From contig JBGQFD010000004.1 of the NCBI GenBank assembly GCA_041496705.1, forward strand, positions 9,877 through 73,876: 64,000 nucleotides of DNA, given 5' to 3'. The stretch comes from VBDM01 sp041496705. GTDB taxonomy: Bacteria; Pseudomonadota; Gammaproteobacteria; Burkholderiales; SG8-39. Below are positions 33,306 through 41,903 of the stretch, one piece after another. Within the stretch, counting starts at the first letter, position 1; each line of letters starts with the position of its first letter. The position numbers and the translations under genes are program-made. Under the pieces are notes generated by a model. It did not search any database. It had not been told where the DNA came from and saw only the letters and a list, made by a program, of their open reading frames with translations.

Positions 33306-34019
33306 TCATCGCGGCGGCGTGCGACAAAAAATCGAATTGCTCGCGATGGTTTCGATTTCGCCAGCGTAGGCGAGACCGAGGAGCCCAAAGGCGACGATGA
33401 TGCCTCCGGCCGCGCGGCGCGCGAGCGGCGCGCGCAGCCGCTGCTGAAGCCCGGGCAGCAGCGCGCCGGCGGCGAGCAGTGCCGGCAGGGTGCCCAGTCC
33501 GAAAGCGAGCATCACGAGCGCCCCGCTCGCGGCGTTCCCGCTCACCAGGGCGATGGCGAGCACGCTGTAGACGAGTCCGCAGGGCAGCAGCCCCCACACC
33601 ATCCCGTAGGCCAGGGCGCGGTGCACCGTGCGCACCGGGAGCAGCCGAGCGCTCGCGGGCTGCACCCGGCGCCACAGGGCGCGGCCGGCGCGTTCGAATA
33701 CGTCCAGGTATCGAGGAACGCCCAGCAGGTACAGGCCCAGCGCGACCAGCACCAGCTGCGCGGCTACGTACAGCACGATCTGGATCGGCAGCACTCCGTC
33801 GAGCAGCAGCGCCGCCGATCCGAGGCTGGCTGCCAGCGCGCCGGCGGTGACGTAGGTCGCGATGCGTCCGGCGTGATGGGCGATCTGCAGGACATGGCGG
33901 GGCCGCTCGCCGGGGAGGCGCACCGAGAGTGCGGTGACGATGCCGCCGCACATGCCCAGGCAGTGCGTGCTGCCGAGCAAGCCGACGAGGAACATCGATA
34001 CGAGCGCGGCCGAGCTCAT
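33306..34019 (-). CDS. Sulfite exporter TauE/SafE-like membrane protein
   Basis: The 237-residue membrane protein has about six helices and begins SAALVSMFLVGLLGSTHCLG with the paired Cys in THCLGMCGG. The family, often called TauE/SafE or DsbD-like transmembrane, is regularly found between cytochrome cbb3 maturation genes, hemN and fnr, where it may help copper or thiol handling. Here it overlaps hemN by 4 bp (ATGA), so the two are translationally coupled. No cbb3 oxidase genes are in the window. Confidence 0.82.
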   Translation of the reverse strand: MSSAALVSMFLVGLLGSTHCLGMCGGIVTALSVRLPGERPRHVLQIAHHAGRIATYVTAGALAASLGSAALLLDGVLPIQIVLYVAAQLVLVALGLYLLGVPRYLDVFERAGRALWRRVQPASARLLPVRTVHRALAYGMVWGLLPCGLVYSVLAIALVSGNAASGALVMLAFGLGTLPALLAAGALLPGLQQRLRAPLARRAAGGIIVAFGLLGLAYAGEIETIASNSIFCRTPPR

Positions 34020-35395
34020 ATGACGCGGGAGTAGCGCTCCCGCTCGGCGCGCAGAGTGCGGTCGAACACCATGCACACCGCGCGCACCAGCAGCCGGCCC
34101 CTCGGCGTGACGCTGATCCAATCCTCGTCGACGCTCACCAAGTCCTCGGCCTGCATGGTCTTCAATTGCTCCAGCTCGGGCGCGAAGTATTCGTCGAAAT
34201 CGATCAGGTGGGCGATCGAGATCGACTCCTTGGATACCTCGAAGTTGCACGCGAGCGACTGGATCACCGCGCGGCGCACCAGGTCGTCGGCGCTCGACTC
34301 GATGCCGCGCATGACGGGCAGCACGCCGCGATCGAGCGCGTCGTAGTAGGACTCCAGGGTCTTCAGGTTCTGGCTGTAGATCGGGCCGACCTTGCTGATC
34401 GCCGAGACGCCGAGCGCGACGATATCGCTGTCCCCGGCGCTCGAATATCCCTGGAAGTTGCGCGTCAGCCGGCCGCGGCGCTGCGCCACGGCGAGATCGT
34501 CCTCCGGCTTGGCGAAATGATCCATGCCGATGTAGAGGTAGCCGGCGGCCTGGAGTTCGGAGATCGCAGTGGTAAGCAGACCCAGCTTGACTTCGGATGC
34601 GGGGAGGTCGGCATCGGCAATGCGCCGCTGCGGCTTGAACACGGTCGGCAGATGAGCGTACGAGTACAGGGCGACCCGGTCGGGGTTGCTGCGGATCACC
34701 TCGGCCAGGGTGTGCGAAAAACCCTCGAGGGTCTGCTTCGGCAGGCCGTAGATGAGATCCATGTTTACCGACTTGAAGCCATGACGGCGCGCCGCGGCGA
34801 TCACCGCGTTGGTCTCGTCGACGCTCTGCACGCGATGCACCGCACGCTGCACCTCGGGATCGAAGTCCTGCACGCCCACGCTGATGCGGTTGAAGCCGAG
34901 CGCGGCGAGGAGCCCCACGCGCTCCGGGCTCACCTTGCGCGGGTCGACCTCGATCGCGTACTCCCCCGAGGGATCGAGGCTGAATTCCGAGCGGATCGCG
35001 CCGAGCAATTCCTCGAGCTCGCTCTCGCCGAGGAAGGTCGGTGTTCCGCCACCCCAGTGCATCTGGCTGACGTTGCGGTCGCCCGGAAGGTCTTCGGCCA
35101 CCAGGCGGATTTCTTGCGAAAGGTAGCGCAGGTACTTTGCCGAGCGGCCGTGGTCCTTGGTGATGATCTTGTTGCAGGCGCAGTAGTAGCAGATCGAGTC
35201 GCAAAAGGGCAGGTGAACGTACAGGGCGAGCGGCCGGGCAAAGCCGCCGATGTTGCGGTTGCGCAGCCAGTGCCGGTACGCATCGGCGTCGAAGGCTTCG
35301 ATGAAGCGGTCCGCCGTAGGATACGACGTATAGCGCGGTCCGTTGCCACCGTACTTGCGGATCAGGTCGAGGTCTATGGCAAGCGAGTTGGACAT
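34016..35395 (-). CDS. hemN: Oxygen-independent coproporphyrinogen III oxidase HemN
   Basis: From ATG 35395 the 459-residue product has the HemN radical-SAM cluster motif C65-x3-C69-x2-C72 plus C74 in FCDSICYYCACN, HWGGGTPTFL, and SVGVQDFDPEVQRAVHR. It converts coproporphyrinogen III to protoporphyrinogen IX without O2 in the cytoplasm, supporting haem synthesis in anoxia. An ATG at 35434 is also in frame, but the FNR box centred at 35479.5 would place transcription start near 35438, leaving no leader for that codon; 35395 is therefore preferred. Confidence 0.95.
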   Translation of the reverse strand: MSNSLAIDLDLIRKYGGNGPRYTSYPTADRFIEAFDADAYRHWLRNRNIGGFARPLALYVHLPFCDSICYYCACNKIITKDHGRSAKYLRYLSQEIRLVAEDLPGDRNVSQMHWGGGTPTFLGESELEELLGAIRSEFSLDPSGEYAIEVDPRKVSPERVGLLAALGFNRISVGVQDFDPEVQRAVHRVQSVDETNAVIAAARRHGFKSVNMDLIYGLPKQTLEGFSHTLAEVIRSNPDRVALYSYAHLPTVFKPQRRIADADLPASEVKLGLLTTAISELQAAGYLYIGMDHFAKPEDDLAVAQRRGRLTRNFQGYSSAGDSDIVALGVSAISKVGPIYSQNLKTLESYYDALDRGVLPVMRGIESSADDLVRRAVIQSLACNFEVSKESISIAHLIDFDEYFAPELEQLKTMQAEDLVSVDEDWISVTPRGRLLVRAVCMVFDRTLRAERERYSRVI

Positions 35396-35472
35396 GCTCC
35401 GGCTCGATGCGTATGCGTTGGTGCAGGCGTCCATTCCGTTTCGTACTATGCGGCGCGAGGTATGCCCCTCTC

Positions 35473-35486
35473 TTGATATGGGTCAA
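35473..35486 (-). promoter_or_regulatory. FNR box upstream of hemN-safE
   Basis: TTGATATGGGTCAA differs from the FNR consensus by one base in the right half. The centre is 84 bp from the hemN ATG and 190 bp from the divergent fnr gene, so hemN is the likely target, though autoregulation of fnr is possible. FNR/ANR control of hemN is established in other proteobacteria. Confidence 0.8.
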
Positions 35487-35622
35487 ACTCTGCGCGCGGG
35501 AGGCGGGTTCGCGCATTCTCGCGGAGCGGGTGTCGATCGTGGCCAAGGGTTCGCCTGCCCGTACCGCCTTGTAGGACGATTCCCACCCCGCCAATCAGGC
35601 GCCTCCGACACGTCGATTCAGG

Positions 35623-35640
35623 CGCCACCGATAGGTGGCG
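35623..35640 (+). other. Hairpin in the leader of the first fnr gene
   Basis: CGCCACC and GGTGGCG pair around a GATA loop, ending 28 bp before the ATG at 35669. It may affect translation or be an operator. No function is known. Confidence 0.35.
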
Positions 35641-35668
35641 GGAGGGGCGCCAACCCATAATCACGGCC

Positions 35669-36469
35669 ATGGATAAGGACCTGAAGGCTTGCGTAGCGGA
35701 GGGGCAGGTGTTTGTCGCCCTCCCCGGACGCGCGGTTCGGGCGCGCGGGTCGCCGGAGATCGCGCGCGTCTCTACCGGCTGCTCGAATTGCAACCTCCAC
35801 GAGATCTGCATTCCCTGCGGCCTGACCGGCCGGGAAGTGGACCAGGTCGAAGAGCTGATCTACGCGCGCCGGTGCGTCAAGCGAGGCGAGTCCCTGTACC
35901 GCGCCGGGGATGCGTTCAATTCGCTCTACGCGGTGCGCAGCGGCTTCTTCAAGACCAGCCAGACGCTGGAGGACGGGCGCGAGCAGATCACCGCTTTCTA
36001 CATGGCGGGCGAAATCATGGGGATGGACGGCATCGGGCCCGAGCGGCACAGCTGCAACGCCGTCGCCCTCGAAGACAGCCAGGTGTGCGTCATCCTCTAC
36101 TCGCAACTGGAAGTCCTCAGCCGCGATCTGCCCGGCCTGCAGCAGCAGTTTCACAAGGTCATGAGCCGCGAAATCGCGCGCGAACACGGCGTCATGCTGC
36201 TGCTCGGCAGCATGCGCGCCGAGGAGCGCCTCGCCGCGTTTCTGCTGAACCTGTCGCAACGCTTCGCGGCGCGGCGCTACTCGGGACGCGAATTCGTGCT
36301 GCGCATGACCCGAGAGGAGATCGGCAGCTATCTGGGGCTCAAGCTCGAGACCGTGAGTCGGGCTTTTTCGAAGTTCCAGGAGGAAGGCCTGATCAGCGTG
36401 CGCCACAAGCGCGTCGGCATCCTCGACGCCGCCGGACTCAAGCATATGATCGGCCGGGGCCTGCATTAA
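35669..36469 (+). CDS. fnr: FNR-type transcriptional regulator (first copy)
   Basis: This 266-residue CRP/FNR regulator has [4Fe-4S] ligands C38-x2-C41-x5-C47 (CSNCNLHEICIPC) with the fourth Cys later in SQVCVILY. A cyclic-nucleotide-binding-like domain follows (SLYRAGDAFNSLYAVRSGFF), then the dimer helix and a winged HTH with recognition helix GLKLETVSRAFSKFQ; the E-x2-SR residues match FNR and predict TTGAT half-site binding. It should be active as a dimer only without O2. It is divergent from hemN and its stop overlaps the convergent kinase-like gene by 4 bp. A paralogue is at 40784. Confidence 0.95.
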   Translation: MDKDLKACVAEGQVFVALPGRAVRARGSPEIARVSTGCSNCNLHEICIPCGLTGREVDQVEELIYARRCVKRGESLYRAGDAFNSLYAVRSGFFKTSQTLEDGREQITAFYMAGEIMGMDGIGPERHSCNAVALEDSQVCVILYSQLEVLSRDLPGLQQQFHKVMSREIAREHGVMLLLGSMRAEERLAAFLLNLSQRFAARRYSGREFVLRMTREEIGSYLGLKLETVSRAFSKFQEEGLISVRHKRVGILDAAGLKHMIGRGLH

Positions 36470-38085
36470 AGCAGGCGCGCCGCAATCCGATCGAGCGCCT
36501 GCTCCAGCGCATCCGCGTCCGCGGTATCGAGGATCGCCACGCACGCGCGCTCGTCCTCCTCCAACGGCTCCTGCGTCGCGAGCTGACGCTCGAGAACCGC
36601 CACACCCGCCTCGGAAGCGTCGCTCGCCGCTGCTTGGCGGTTTTCCACCCGGCGACGCAGCTCGCTCTCGAGTGCGTTGCACGAGACGATCGAGAGCGGC
36701 ACGCCGAGTTCGCGCGCCAGCGCGACGAACATGCCGCGCTCGCTGCGCGAAAGGAAGCTGGCGTCGACGAGCGCCGGCCAGCCCGATTCGACGATGCCGC
36801 GCGCGAGCTGCCTGAGCCGCTCGTAGGTCTTCCGCGTCGTTGCCGGAGCGTACAGCCCGGCCTGGGTTCCCGAGCCGCTGCGCGAGCCCGGCGCCAGGCC
36901 GTGCAGGCGCTTGCGCTCGACGTCGGAGCGCAAGCGCACGGCGCCGGTGCGCTCCAGCAGCCCCTGCGAAACCGTCGTTTTGCCGGAACCTGAGAGGCCG
37001 TGCATCAGGACCAGGAAGGGTTGTGGTGGCCGCGCCAGCGATTCGGCGAGCGCCAGGTAGCCCCGATATTCGCGCTCGAGCGACAGGGGCTCGCCGGCGC
37101 CGTTGGGCGTCTGCTGCGCACGGATGCAGGCGATTTTGGCGCGGACCATGGCGCGGTAGACGAGGTAAAACCGCAGCACGCTCAAGCCCGCATAGTCGCC
37201 GGTCGCTTCCAGGTAGGCGTTCAGCAGGCGCCAGGCGGCCGCGTCCAGGCGATGGTCGAGAAGATCCATCACCAGGAACGCCGCTTCGCTCATGACGTCG
37301 ATCCAGCGCAGCTCCGGGCTGAACTCGATGCAGTCGAACAGGACCGGCCGATGGTCCAGGAACACGATGTTCCGGAGGTGCAAGTCCCCGTGACATTCGC
37401 GCACCCACCCGCCGCGCCTGCGGGCGGAGAAGGCCTCGCGGTTCCGAGCGGCCTCCGCGCGCGTCCAGGCGCGCAGGCGCTCGAGGCGTTCGTGATCCTC
37501 CGGGTCGCGGACCAGGGTCTCGATCGCGTCGAAATTGCGCAACGCCGGCGCGGCGACGCTGCGCGCCGAGCCGAATCGGCTGCGCTCGGGCACCGCCGGA
37601 ATCGCTGCGTGAAAGGCGGCGATCGCCGCACCCATGGCGTCGATTCTTGCAGGGCCGAGCTCGCCGCGCGCGGCGAGCCGGTCGGCCAGGGCCTCCTGCG
37701 GAAATCGCCGCATCTTCAGCGCGTAATCGATCGCCGGGCCTGCCGCGCCGATGCGCGGCGCGTCCGCGGTCCCGGCTACCGGGACGACCTCAAGATAGAG
37801 ATCTGCAGCGGTGCGGCGATTGAGCCGCAATTCTTCCTCGCAGTAGTACCTGCGCGCCTGCAGCGTGCTGAAGTCAAGGAAGCCGAGATTGACGGGTCTC
37901 TTCAACTTGTAGGCGTAGTCCCCGGCGAGGAACACCCATGAGATGTGCGTCTCGATCAACTCCACGCGGTCGACCGCGTGAGGATAGCAGCGCGGGTCCT
38001 TCAGCGCCGCGGGGGACAACTCGCTCCGCGGCGGGTTCGCGCCGGTCCGGGGCTCGATCTCCTCTGAGAGCGCGCGACGGCTCAT
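36466..38085 (-). CDS. Bifunctional APH-like phosphotransferase / P-loop kinase
   Basis: The start at ATG 38085 gives 539 residues. The N-terminal half is an aminoglycoside-phosphotransferase-like domain with H232-GDLH-LRNIVFLD and downstream FDCIEF; the C-terminal part is a P-loop kinase with Walker A GLSGSGKTT at 363-371. Proteins with this fusion are widespread; M. tuberculosis Rv2004c, in the DosR regulon, is a known example of the type. The substrate is unknown, and drug resistance should not be assumed. It is divergent from the histidine kinase across an FNR box. Confidence 0.87.
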   Translation of the reverse strand: MSRRALSEEIEPRTGANPPRSELSPAALKDPRCYPHAVDRVELIETHISWVFLAGDYAYKLKRPVNLGFLDFSTLQARRYYCEEELRLNRRTAADLYLEVVPVAGTADAPRIGAAGPAIDYALKMRRFPQEALADRLAARGELGPARIDAMGAAIAAFHAAIPAVPERSRFGSARSVAAPALRNFDAIETLVRDPEDHERLERLRAWTRAEAARNREAFSARRRGGWVRECHGDLHLRNIVFLDHRPVLFDCIEFSPELRWIDVMSEAAFLVMDLLDHRLDAAAWRLLNAYLEATGDYAGLSVLRFYLVYRAMVRAKIACIRAQQTPNGAGEPLSLEREYRGYLALAESLARPPQPFLVLMHGLSGSGKTTVSQGLLERTGAVRLRSDVERKRLHGLAPGSRSGSGTQAGLYAPATTRKTYERLRQLARGIVESGWPALVDASFLSRSERGMFVALARELGVPLSIVSCNALESELRRRVENRQAAASDASEAGVAVLERQLATQEPLEEDERACVAILDTADADALEQALDRIAARLL

Positions 38086-38182
38086 CGAACGGGGACGTCG
38101 GTGCCCGTATAATGCTGCTGGTTGAAACCTGCCCAATCCCTTCCGGTCATGCTTGACTATGCCCCAGGCGATGCCAGGCGGT

Positions 38183-38196
38183 TTGACGTGGGTCAA
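38183..38196. promoter_or_regulatory. FNR box between divergent kinase-fusion and histidine kinase genes
   Basis: TTGACGTGGGTCAA is a perfect TTGAC-N4-GTCAA palindrome. The centre lies 50 bp before the histidine kinase ATG (38240) and about 105 bp before the ATG of the divergent gene (38085). The short distance favours control of the histidine kinase operon; both directions are possible. Confidence 0.75.
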
Positions 38197-38239
38197 ATCG
38201 GGCGCGGACCATTGCCCTAACCGCAGGACAGAACACGGC

Positions 38240-39559
38240 ATGAACGCTCCACGCACCGACCGTCCGCGCCCGGCTCCGGCCGCGTTCTTGTCGGGGCGCC
38301 TGCTGGCTATCTTCGGACCGGTGCTCGCAGTGGGCGCTTCCACGGTGCTGCTCGCCCTGTTCGCCGGCCTGTTCGGCTGGTTCCCGCATGAGATGTACCT
38401 GGTGGCGATGGTAGTCGGCGCTCCGGTGATGCTGCTCGCGACTGTGCTGTTCTTCCGGCAAATCGGGGAGCGACGGGATTCAGAAGTCGCGCTGCAGAAC
38501 GTCGAGGCGCGAATCGGCGACGTCGTGAATGCCGCGATGGATGCGATCGTCTCCGCCGACGCATCGCAGCGGATCGTGCTCTACAATGCAGCCGCCGAGA
38601 GAATGTTCCATTGGTCGCGGGAGAGCATCCTCGGCCAACCGCTCGACAAGCTCATCCCGCAGCGCTTCCAGGCCGCGCACCGGAAACACATCGAGGGCTT
38701 CGGCCGGGAGGACATCACCTCGCGCCGCATGGAGCGGCAGAGCGTGTTGTCCGGGGTACGGGCCAACGGGCAGGAATTCCCGATCGAAGCGTCGATCTCG
38801 AAGCACAGCGAGAACGGCGGGACGATTTTCACGGTGATCGTTCGTGATGTGACCGACCGCGTCCGCGCGGAGGAGGCGCTGCGCAGGTCTCAGCAGGAGT
38901 TGCGCGAGCTCGCCGCCGCCGCGCATTCTATCCGCGAGCACGAGCAGCGCCGCGTCGCCCGGGAATTGCACGACGAGCTCGGCCAAGCGCTCACGGCGCT
39001 GAAAATGGACGTGGCCTGGATGAGCGCGCAGTTGCGCGAGGGCGAGGACGCCGTCGCGAGCAAGCTCGGCGCCATGCACGCCCTGCTGGACGGCACCGTC
39101 GCCGCGACGCGGCGAATCTCCTCCGACCTGAGGCCGCTGATGCTCGATGACCTCGGGCTCGTTCCCGCGGTCGAGTGGCTGGCGCAGAATTTTTCCGAGC
39201 GCAGCGGCATCCGCTGCGAGCTCGAGATCGGGGCCGCGGACCTGGAACTGCGGGACCCGCAGGCGAGCGCCTTGTACCGCATCCTGCAGGAGTCTCTCAC
39301 CAACGTCGCGCGTCACGCCAAGGCGAATCAGGTCGAAGTCCGCCTGGACCGCGCTGACGGCTACGTGACGTTGCGCGTGCGCGACGACGGCCGGGGCTTC
39401 AATGTGAACGAGGCGCGCAAGCTGAAGTCCTATGGTCTGCTCGGCCTGCGCGAGCGCACCTACCTGCTCGGCGGCGAGGCGCGCATCGACAGCGAACCAG
39501 GCAAGGGCACTACCATCGAGGTGCGCGTTCCTCTCGTGCAAGAAGGGCGGCCGTCGTGA
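38240..39559 (+). CDS. PAS-domain sensor histidine kinase (NarX/DegS type, HisKA_3)
   Basis: This 439-residue protein has two N-terminal membrane helices (about 18-44 and 52-74), a PAS domain (about 90-205: AAMDAIVSADASQRIVLYNA), a HisKA_3 dimerisation domain with phospho-His244 in ARELHDELGQAL, and an ATPase domain with DDGRGFNVNEA and GLLGLRERTYLLGG. It signals to the response regulator whose GTG start overlaps its stop. The PAS ligand is not predictable; no haem-binding His is obvious. An FNR box upstream predicts that its synthesis rises in low oxygen. Confidence 0.92.
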   Translation: MNAPRTDRPRPAPAAFLSGRLLAIFGPVLAVGASTVLLALFAGLFGWFPHEMYLVAMVVGAPVMLLATVLFFRQIGERRDSEVALQNVEARIGDVVNAAMDAIVSADASQRIVLYNAAAERMFHWSRESILGQPLDKLIPQRFQAAHRKHIEGFGREDITSRRMERQSVLSGVRANGQEFPIEASISKHSENGGTIFTVIVRDVTDRVRAEEALRRSQQELRELAAAAHSIREHEQRRVARELHDELGQALTALKMDVAWMSAQLREGEDAVASKLGAMHALLDGTVAATRRISSDLRPLMLDDLGLVPAVEWLAQNFSERSGIRCELEIGAADLELRDPQASALYRILQESLTNVARHAKANQVEVRLDRADGYVTLRVRDDGRGFNVNEARKLKSYGLLGLRERTYLLGGEARIDSEPGKGTTIEVRVPLVQEGRPS

Positions 39560-40209
39560 TCCGCATCGTTATCGCCGACGATCACCCGATCGTGCGCGAA
39601 GGGCTGAAGCAGGTGTTGAGCACGGCGGCGGACCTCTCGATCGCGGGCGAGGCGCAGAACGGCCAGGAGGTGATGCAGCGGGTCCGCGAGCTCGATTTCG
39701 ACGTGCTGCTCCTCGACATGTCGATGCCGGGCAAGAGCGGCATCGAGCTCATCAAGCAGGTGCACGCCGAGAAGTCAAAGCTGCGTATCCTGGTCCTGAG
39801 CATGCACCAGGAGGAGCAGTACGCGGTGCGCGCGATCAAGGCCGGCGCGGCGGGTTACCTCACCAAGGACAGCGCCTCGACGCAGCTCGTATCGGCAATA
39901 CGCAAGGTCGCCGGCGGCGGGGCGTTCATTACCGGCGCGGTGGCCGAGCAGCTCGCGCTCGGCGCGATGCCGCAAAGCGACGGACCGCCGCATGGCGCGC
40001 TCTCCGACCGCGAATTCCAGATTTTCCGTCTGCTCGTCTCCGGGAGAACCGTCTCCGACATCGGCAAGGAGCTGAATCTGTCGGTCAAGACTGTGAGTAC
40101 GCACAAGGCGCGGATCATGCAAAAAATGAACGTGAGCAATCCCACCGAGCTCATCCGCTACGCCATCCGCCACCGCCTGCTCGACGACCCGGACGCCGAC
40201 GGCCCCTAG
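39556..40209 (+). CDS. NarL/LuxR-family response regulator
   Basis: This 217-residue regulator has a receiver domain with acidic pocket IADDHPIVREG, phospho-acceptor Asp in LLLDMSMPG and Lys in GYLTKDSAS, then a LuxR-type HTH (LSDREFQIFRLLVSGRTV to KTVSTHKARIMQKM). The start is GTG overlapping the kinase stop by 4 bp, so the pair forms one two-component system. By gene neighbourhood its targets are probably the surrounding stress genes, like DosR. Confidence 0.93.
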   Translation: MIRIVIADDHPIVREGLKQVLSTAADLSIAGEAQNGQEVMQRVRELDFDVLLLDMSMPGKSGIELIKQVHAEKSKLRILVLSMHQEEQYAVRAIKAGAAGYLTKDSASTQLVSAIRKVAGGGAFITGAVAEQLALGAMPQSDGPPHGALSDREFQIFRLLVSGRTVSDIGKELNLSVKTVSTHKARIMQKMNVSNPTELIRYAIRHRLLDDPDADGP

Positions 40210-40360
40210 GCAAGCTCCGGGCGAGTACCGGCCGCCTGGCCGTAGGAGGATTCCTAGCGCCCGCAGGCGCGGTGTCCTACAGCCCAATTGAGCAAGCGCC
40301 GACGGAGAGTTTCAGGCTCCGCCGATATCGCGTGCCCCGGCTCCTGCGGATACTCGTGGC

Positions 40361-40753
40361 ATGGAAACGGCACCTGCCACCCCCGCCCGCGTCTTCATCG
40401 TCGAGGACTCGGCGTCGATACGCGAGCGCCTCTACGAGCAGCTCCGCGAGATCGACGGAGTATCTGTCATCGGCAACACCGATACCGCCGACTCGGCCGT
40501 CGAGGCGATCCTTCGCACTCGGCCGGACTCGGTGATTCTGGACATCCACCTCGTCGAAGGCAGCGGCATCGACGTGCTGCGAGAAGTGCACGTCCGGGCA
40601 CCGGAGGTGATGTTCATCGTGCTCACCAACCACTCGAACGCGCAATACAGGCGAGCCTGCCTGCAGGCCGGGGCGCGCTATTTCTTCGACAAGAGCACAG
40701 AGTTCGGCGAGGTCATGGAAGTCATTGCCGGGCTGGGTGCGGCGCGTCACTAG
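40361..40753 (+). CDS. Stand-alone receiver-domain protein
   Basis: This 130-residue protein consists only of a response-regulator receiver: VFIVEDSASIRERL, phospho-Asp in SVILDIHLVEG, Thr in VLTNHSN and Lys in RYFFDKSTEF. It has no output domain. It lies 150 bp after the NarL-type regulator and 31 bp before the second fnr gene. It may serve as a phosphate sink for the upstream kinase or interact with FNR or another partner. Confidence 0.88.
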   Translation: METAPATPARVFIVEDSASIRERLYEQLREIDGVSVIGNTDTADSAVEAILRTRPDSVILDIHLVEGSGIDVLREVHVRAPEVMFIVLTNHSNAQYRRACLQAGARYFFDKSTEFGEVMEVIAGLGAARH

Positions 40754-40783
40754 CTAGTGGAACGACTCGACACAGGAGACCCA

Positions 40784-41575
40784 ATGATGGCCACGGCAAC
40801 CGAACCCGTCTTCGAACCGGCGCAAAGGGCCGCGATCCAACTCCGAGAGGTGGCCCGCACGAGCGTGGCCAAGCTCAACACCCGCTGCTCGAGCTGCGGT
40901 CTGCGCGAACTGTGCCTGCCGTGCGGCCTCGCGGAGAAAGACGTCGATCGCATCGACGAGCTGATCTATACGCGGCGGCGTCTCAAGCGCGGCGAAAGCC
41001 TGTACCGTGCGGGCGACGCCTTCAGTTCGCTCTACGCGGTGCGCAGCGGTTTCTTCAAGACGGTACAGACCCTCGAGGACGGCCGCGACCAGGTGACCGG
41101 ATTCCACATGGGTGGGGAGATGCTGGGCATGGACGGGATCGGCCCCGAGGTGCACGGCTGCGGCGCGGTTGCGCTCGAGGACAGCGAGGTGTGCGTGATC
41201 CCGTACTCCCGGCTGGAGAATCTCGGCCGCCACATGCAGGGCCTGCAGCGCCAGTTCCACAAGGTCATGAGCAGGGAGATCGTGCGCGAGCACGGCGTGA
41301 TGCTGCTGCTGGGCACGATGCGCGCCGAGGAGCGCCTCGCCACGTTCCTTCTCAATCTCTCGCAGCGCTTTACCGCGCGCGGCTACTCGCCTTCGGAGTT
41401 CAACCTGCGCATGACGCGCGAAGAGATCGGCAGCTACCTGGGCCTCAAGCTGGAGACGGTGAGCCGCTCCTTCTCGAGGTTCCAGGAAGCAGGATTCATC
41501 AGCGTGCAGCAGAAGCACATCCAGATCCTGGATGTCGCCGGCCTGAAGCGCGGCATGGGCAGCACCTCCGGCTGA
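40784..41575 (+). CDS. fnr: FNR-type transcriptional regulator (second copy)
   Basis: ATG at 40784 with CAGGAG upstream gives 263 residues. Cluster ligands C35-x2-C38-x5-C44 (CSSCGLRELCLPC) and the later Cys in SEVCVIPY are intact; the recognition helix GLKLETVSRSFSRFQ is identical at the base-contacting residues to the first copy. The two proteins are close paralogues across their whole length, so they should read the same TTGAT boxes but may differ in O2 sensitivity. An upstream in-frame GTG at 40757 is possible. No FNR box is visible directly before it. Confidence 0.93.
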   Translation: MMATATEPVFEPAQRAAIQLREVARTSVAKLNTRCSSCGLRELCLPCGLAEKDVDRIDELIYTRRRLKRGESLYRAGDAFSSLYAVRSGFFKTVQTLEDGRDQVTGFHMGGEMLGMDGIGPEVHGCGAVALEDSEVCVIPYSRLENLGRHMQGLQRQFHKVMSREIVREHGVMLLLGTMRAEERLATFLLNLSQRFTARGYSPSEFNLRMTREEIGSYLGLKLETVSRSFSRFQEAGFISVQQKHIQILDVAGLKRGMGSTSG

Positions 41576-41603
41576 AGGACACCAAGATGACGAGGAGACC
41601 ATC

Positions 41604-41846
41604 GTGAGGACATCCGCACATGGTGTTCGGGCGAAGACGGCGGGCAGGCGCGGCGGCGGCCGGACTCAGGAGATCGCGGGCGCACGCAGGCAGTCGCGCT
41701 GGGATGCGCTGTACGAGACCTACGCCGAGGACGATCCTGGCGGCGACCCGTCCGACCCGGTTTTCGGTATCGGAGCCGCCGCCTGGACGGATTCCGAGAC
41801 CGGGCTTCCTCCGGAGGCGGCGATCCTGCACGTCGAAGAAGACTGA
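41604..41846 (+). CDS. Small hypothetical protein (80 residues)
   Basis: A GTG start preceded by GAGGAG opens an 80-codon frame. The N-terminal half is basic (AKTAGRRGGGRTQEIAGARR), the C-terminal half acidic (YETYAEDDPGGDPSDPVFG, ending AAILHVEED). It is probably unstructured and without known domain. It lies between fnr and a universal stress gene on the same strand with short gaps, so it is likely part of that transcript. Confidence 0.5.
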   Translation: MRTSAHGVRAKTAGRRGGGRTQEIAGARRQSRWDALYETYAEDDPGGDPSDPVFGIGAAAWTDSETGLPPEAAILHVEED

Positions 41847-41903
41847 ATCCGGATATCCGAGCGATCATGCCCGCGGCTCGATCGCGCCGCTTGAGGGAAA
41901 ACC

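Noticed and set aside
36466..38085. Calling the APH-like fusion an aminoglycoside resistance gene
   Set aside because: The HGDLH fold is shared by many small-molecule kinases and the P-loop fusion type is not known for resistance.
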